Source: Deltaproteobacteria bacterium (lineage in GTDB: Bacteria > Desulfobacterota > Binatia > UBA9968). Taken from it: a stretch of 8,521 nt of DNA. Made by a program: the position numbers and the translations under genes. The notes below the pieces were generated by a model. That model had not been told where the DNA came from. It ran no database searches and saw nothing but the letters and a program-made list of their open reading frames with translations. Location: positions 1 to 8,521 of the forward strand of contig JAERMN010000120.1 in NCBI GenBank assembly GCA_016844625.1, written 5' to 3'. Below are positions 5,419-8,521 of the stretch, piece after piece; position 1 is the stretch's first letter, and the number at the start of each line of letters is the position of its first letter.

Positions 5419-6711
5419 ATGAAACGCATCGAACCGATCAAGAAACCGCTCCGTGGCGACCTCAGTGTGCCGGGCGATAAGTCAATCGCGCACCGCGCGG
5501 TGATCTTCGGCAGCATCGCCAAAGGAACGACGCGGATTTTTAACATGACGGGCGGCGACGATAATTCGCGCACCGTGCGCGCGTTTCGCCAGATGGGCGT
5601 CGCAATCGGCCGCGACGGCGACGGGCTCGCGATTGACGGCAAAGGTTGGAGAGGGCTCCACGCGCCGGCAGCCGCGCTCGATTGCGGCAACTCGGGCACG
5701 ACCATGCGGCTCATGTCTGGCTTGTTGGCGGGGCTGCCGTTTCACAGCGAACTGGATGGCGACGGGTCGCTACGCCAGCGGCCGATGCAAAGAGTCATTG
5801 ATCCGTTAACGCAGATGGGCGCACGGATTCGCAGCAAGAGCGGCAACGGTTTAGCGCCGCTGGAAATCGACGGCGGCGGATTAAAGGGAATTCACTACCC
5901 CATGCCGATCGCCAGCGCCCAGGTGAAGTCGGCGGTCTTGTTGGCGGCGCTGCAAGCGAGCGGCGCGACCACATTGGTGGAACCCCAGCCATCGCGCAAT
6001 CACACCGAAGTGATGATTCGCGGCTTCGGCGGATCGATCGCAGTCGATGGCATGAACATTACGCTCACCGGCGGGCAGTCGCTTATCGGCCAAGAAGTGC
6101 TGATCCCGGGCGATATTTCTTCCGCGGCGTTTTTTCTCGTCGCCGCGGCGCTGATCCCCGGTTCGGAGGTGACGATTCGTAACGTCGGCTGTAATCCGAC
6201 CCGCGATGGCGTCATTGAAGTTCTCCGGCGCATGGGCGCGCTTATTGAGTTGTCGAATGAGCGTCAAGCGGCTGGTGAGCGGCTTGCCGATATTCGCGTG
6301 CGCGGCGGCAAATTAAACGGTATTGATATTGGCCCGGAGTTGGTGGCGCGGACCATTGACGAATATCCGATACTTGCCATCGCCGGGGCCATGGCCCACG
6401 GAGTGACGACATTTTCTGACGTAAAGGAGTTGCGTTACAAGGAGTCGGACCGCATCGCGGCGATGACTGAAGGATTGCGCATCCTGGGTGTTGTAGTCGA
6501 CGAACGCCAAGACGGCATGACAATTTATGGCGGCCAACACCGGCCCTTCAAAAGCGGCGCGGTGCGCAGTTTTGCCGACCATAGAGTCGCCATGTCGTTC
6601 GCCATTGCCGGCTTGTTGAGTGACGGCGCGATCGAGATCGACGATGCCCGCTGTGCCGATATATCGTTCCCAACGTTCTTTGATTTGCTGGAGAAAGTTT
6701 GTTTGCATTAA
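5419..6711 (+). CDS. aroA: 3-phosphoshikimate 1-carboxyvinyltransferase (EPSP synthase)
   Basis: It joins PEP to shikimate-3-phosphate, the step before chorismate synthase. The ATG at 5419 gives 430 residues, the usual family length. TTG at 5413 would add two. Neither start has a visible Shine-Dalgarno sequence, because copy B of the hairpin repeat ends about 20 bases upstream. Marks in order: VPGDKSIAHR with K21, NSGTTMRL (91-98), DGSLRQRPM, SAQVKSAVLLAAL, PSRNHTE, PGDISSAAFF, DEYPILA with the catalytic D314, KELRYKESDR with K341-E342, and DHRVAMSFAIAG. Gly is kept at the glyphosate-contact position (G93), but the residue matching E. coli Pro101 is Leu (L98). This is the pattern I associate with Bacillus/Staphylococcus-like, class II-type enzymes rather than E. 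coli class I, so the class assignment is inference. The domain is complete with no truncation. Confidence 0.97.
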   Translation: MKRIEPIKKPLRGDLSVPGDKSIAHRAVIFGSIAKGTTRIFNMTGGDDNSRTVRAFRQMGVAIGRDGDGLAIDGKGWRGLHAPAAALDCGNSGTTMRLMSGLLAGLPFHSELDGDGSLRQRPMQRVIDPLTQMGARIRSKSGNGLAPLEIDGGGLKGIHYPMPIASAQVKSAVLLAALQASGATTLVEPQPSRNHTEVMIRGFGGSIAVDGMNITLTGGQSLIGQEVLIPGDISSAAFFLVAAALIPGSEVTIRNVGCNPTRDGVIEVLRRMGALIELSNERQAAGERLADIRVRGGKLNGIDIGPELVARTIDEYPILAIAGAMAHGVTTFSDVKELRYKESDRIAAMTEGLRILGVVVDERQDGMTIYGGQHRPFKSGAVRSFADHRVAMSFAIAGLLSDGAIEIDDARCADISFPTFFDLLEKVCLH

Positions 6712-6753
6712 GGCTAGATACAGAGGATAGTCGGCGCGGAAAAGGGATGGTAT

Positions 6754-7422
6754 GTGATCATCGCCATTGACGGGCCGTCGGGCGCAGGCAAGAGCACCTT
6801 GGCACAACGGTTGGCCCAGGAGTTGGGTTTTATCTATTTGGACACCGGCGCGATGTATCGGGCCTTGGCGCTCAAGCTCTTGCGTCAGGCCGTCGATTTG
6901 GCGGATGATGCGCGGGTGAATGAAGTGGTGCGCCAGACGGCGATCGATTTGCGCGAGAACGGTGGTAGACTGGAAGTGTTATTAGACGGGCGCGATGTCG
7001 CCGCGGAGATTCGCACGCCGGAAGTGAGTCAGATGGCGTCGAAGAGTTCGGCGCTCAAAGTCGTGCGCGCCCGGCTGCTTGAGCTGCAGCGCGAAATGGG
7101 CCGGCGCGGCAGTGTGGTCGCCGAAGGGCGCGATATCGGCACCGTGATTTTTCCCGAAGCGGAAGTGAAAGTCTTTCTCGATGCATCTACTCGCGAGCGC
7201 GCGCGGCGCCGGTATCAAGAGCTGCTCGCGGCGGGCCGGGCGGTTGATTTCGCAGAAACTTTCCGCGAGATGGAAGAGCGCGACAAGAGAGACAGCGAGC
7301 GCGATATTGCGCCACTCCGCCAAGCGGCGGACGCGGTGCGCGTCGATACATCGAGTGTCGACGCGGAAAGCGTTGCGGCGCTGGTTTTGGATTTAGTTAA
7401 GAAGAAGGCAAGAGAAAATTAA
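6754..7422 (+). CDS. cmk: Cytidylate (CMP/dCMP) kinase
   Basis: It phosphorylates CMP and dCMP with ATP in pyrimidine salvage and RNA turnover. The 222-residue protein, a normal length, starts at GTG 6754, 42 bases after aroA. A GGAAAAGGG stretch just upstream serves as ribosome site. The overlapping ATG at 6752 is out of frame and stops at once. The P-loop is GPSGAGKST (7-15) with K13. DTGAMYRA (30-37) is the CMP-binding motif, and GRDV plus EGRDIGT (R126, D127) contact the nucleotide. The lid region is RDKRDSERDIAPL from R176, and the VDTSSVDAESV end is typical. The position between aroA and rpsA is the classic proteobacterial arrangement. Confidence 0.97.
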   Translation: MIIAIDGPSGAGKSTLAQRLAQELGFIYLDTGAMYRALALKLLRQAVDLADDARVNEVVRQTAIDLRENGGRLEVLLDGRDVAAEIRTPEVSQMASKSSALKVVRARLLELQREMGRRGSVVAEGRDIGTVIFPEAEVKVFLDASTRERARRRYQELLAAGRAVDFAETFREMEERDKRDSERDIAPLRQAADAVRVDTSSVDAESVAALVLDLVKKKAREN

Positions 7423-7442
7423 GAAGATCGGAGTTAGTTTTC

Positions 7443-8216
7443 ATGGCTGAAATGGACGAAAAAGAGGGCGCAAACGCAGGCGGCGCCAGCGAGTTCGAAG
7501 CGATGTTTGAGGAAAGCCTGCGCACGGTAAAACCCGGCGGGGTGGTTAAAGGCAGGGTGGTCGGGGTCACGTCGACCCATGTGTTGATCGATGTCGGTTA
7601 CAAGTCCGAAGGGCAAATCCCCATCCAGGAATTCACCGACCGTCAGGGCAACCTGCAAGTCAAAGTCGGTGACGATGTCGACGTTTACTTCGAAACCGAG
7701 GAAGGTGAAGGCGGCGGCATCCTGTTGTCGCGCCAGCGTGCGGAGAATCTCAAGGTTTGGGAAGATCTCGAAAAAGCTTACAACGAAGGCCGCGGCGTGG
7801 CAGGCCGCATCCTCGGCAAAGTCAAAGGCGGCTTCAACGTCGACGTCGGCGTGCCGGGCTTCCTTCCAGGCTCCCACGTCGAGATTCGCCCGAGCCGAAA
7901 CTTGGATCGCTTTATTGGCACGACTGACCGTTTTATGATCCTCAAGTTCAACCGCGGCCGTGGCAACGTGGTGGTTTCGCGCCGAGCGTTGTTAGAGCAA
8001 GAGCGCGATAGCCTCAAGCAAGAAATTCTCAAGGTTCTCGAGGAAGGCGTCATTCTCGAGGGCACGGTAAAAAACATCACGGGTTATGGCGCCTTCGTCG
8101 ACCTCGGTGGCATCGACGGCATTCTCCATATAAGCGATATGTCTTGGGGCCGGATCAACCATCCATCTGAAATCGTTCAGGTGGCCCAGAAGATCCACGT
8201 CGTCGTGTCGGCATGA
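7443..8216 (+). CDS. rpsA: 30S ribosomal protein S1, 5' part (S1 repeats 1-3), frame broken at its end
   Basis: S1 binds mRNA on the 30S subunit and helps initiation on weak or structured leaders. ATG 7443 follows cmk by 20 bases, with GGAG (7430-7433) nine bases upstream. After an acidic N-terminal tail (EFEAMFEESL), repeat 1 (about 30-101) and repeat 2 (about 116-188, with FNRGRGNVVVSRRALLEQER) form the ribosome-binding, degenerate S1 domains. Repeat 3 (about 200-254) reads GYGAFVDLGGIDGILHISDM. After HVVV (GTG 8205-8207) the sequence should continue like repeat 4, where VEVVV is followed by 12 residues (LNVDPGHRRISL) before GLKQ. Here TCG GCA TGA follows, ending the frame at 8216. Family proteins run to about 550 residues with six repeats, so 257 residues is far too short. 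The rest continues in the next entry. Confidence 0.93.
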   Translation: MAEMDEKEGANAGGASEFEAMFEESLRTVKPGGVVKGRVVGVTSTHVLIDVGYKSEGQIPIQEFTDRQGNLQVKVGDDVDVYFETEEGEGGGILLSRQRAENLKVWEDLEKAYNEGRGVAGRILGKVKGGFNVDVGVPGFLPGSHVEIRPSRNLDRFIGTTDRFMILKFNRGRGNVVVSRRALLEQERDSLKQEILKVLEEGVILEGTVKNITGYGAFVDLGGIDGILHISDMSWGRINHPSEIVQVAQKIHVVVSA

Positions 8217-8521
8217 AACAGTTGACGCCCGATCCCTGGCACACGGTGGCGGAAAAATACGCCGTCGGCGCGCGCGTGCAAGGCAAGGTGATCAGTCTGA
8301 TGGATTACGGCGCTTTCGTTGAACTGGAAAGCGGCATCGAAGGGTTGATCCATATTTCTGAGATGTCTTGGACCCGCAAGGTCGCCCATCCGTCGAAAAT
8401 TCTCCAAGTCGGTCAGCAGGTCGAGGTCGTTGTTCTCAACGTCGATCCCGGACACCGGCGTATTTCCCTCGGTCTGAAACAGATCATGGCCAATCCCTGG
8501 GAAGCCGCCAAGGAAAAATAT
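8210..8521 (+). CDS. rpsA: 30S ribosomal protein S1, continuation in the shifted frame (end of repeat 3, repeat 4), cut by window edge
   Basis: From GGC 8210 the frame reads GMKQLTPDPWHTVAEKYAVG, then ARVQGKVISLMDYGAFVELE, SGIEGLIHISEMSW, VGQQVEVVV and RRISLGLKQIMANPWEAAKE, staying open to the last base. These are the link after S1 repeat 3, all of repeat 4 and the entry to repeat 5, in perfect register with the family. ATG 8213 could be mistaken for a start, overlapping the TGA at 8214-8216, but no ribosome site precedes it and the protein would begin mid-domain. Compared with repeat 4 of this same protein, 12 residues are missing between VVV and GMKQ. Since 36 nt minus the 2 bases present is 34, the joint reflects a 34-nt out-of-frame loss. 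Confidence 0.9.

Noticed and set aside
8205..8216. Programmed frameshift or translational bypass in rpsA
   Set aside because: Frameshifting or hopping would skip extra bases. Here about 12 conserved residues are absent from the DNA, so no recoding can restore the protein, and no slippery heptamer is present.

Overview
The window is a piece of bacterial chromosome carrying the shikimate-to-phenylalanine/tyrosine block joined to cmk and rpsA. The order pheA - hisC-type aminotransferase - tyrA - aroA - cmk - rpsA, all on the + strand with short gaps, is the arrangement I associate with deltaproteobacteria-like lineages. E. coli keeps only aroA-cmk-rpsA of it. Frequent GTG/TTG starts, moderate-to-high GC and an intergenic stretch full of small palindromic repeats fit an uncultured Desulfobacterota/deltaproteobacterial-type genome. 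Taxonomy from this window alone is uncertain.

Layout. (1) 1-562, minus: an exported DUF151 (bifunctional nuclease family) protein whose C-terminus enters an HtrA-type PDZ domain. Its frame is broken at about position 300, where about ten conserved residues (about 28 nt) are missing. It runs off the left edge. (2) 608-1214: about 600 bases with no credible gene but at least four kinds of small inverted or dispersed repeat. (3) 1215-2099, minus: an RluC-like 23S rRNA pseudouridine synthase. (4) 2100-2241: a divergent promoter region. (5) 2242-8521, plus: the aro/phe/tyr-cmk-rpsA operon. pheA and hisC overlap by 4 bp, and the other gaps are 20-42 bp except tyrA-aroA, which holds a second copy of a structured repeat.

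How the genes work together. AroA makes EPSP, the precursor of chorismate. The chorismate mutase domain of PheA makes prephenate. The dehydratase domain of PheA leads to phenylalanine, and TyrA leads to tyrosine. The HisC-type enzyme probably supplies the transamination step. Cmk (CMP kinase) and ribosomal protein S1 are housekeeping genes that often travel with aroA. rpsA is also frame-broken as written: about 34 nt are missing between S1 repeats 3 and 4. Because S1 is normally essential, this looks more like a sequence or assembly error, or a strain mixture, than a real mutation.

The most interesting undescribed signal is a three-hairpin interspersed element found twice (about 853-960 and 5309-5415). 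Its 44-base core is 39/44 identical without gaps. The flanking hairpins have completely different stem sequences but keep perfect pairing, which indicates selection on or generation of structure. One copy sits directly in front of aroA, which lacks a visible Shine-Dalgarno sequence. I see no CRISPR array, tRNA, transposase, phage gene or defence system.
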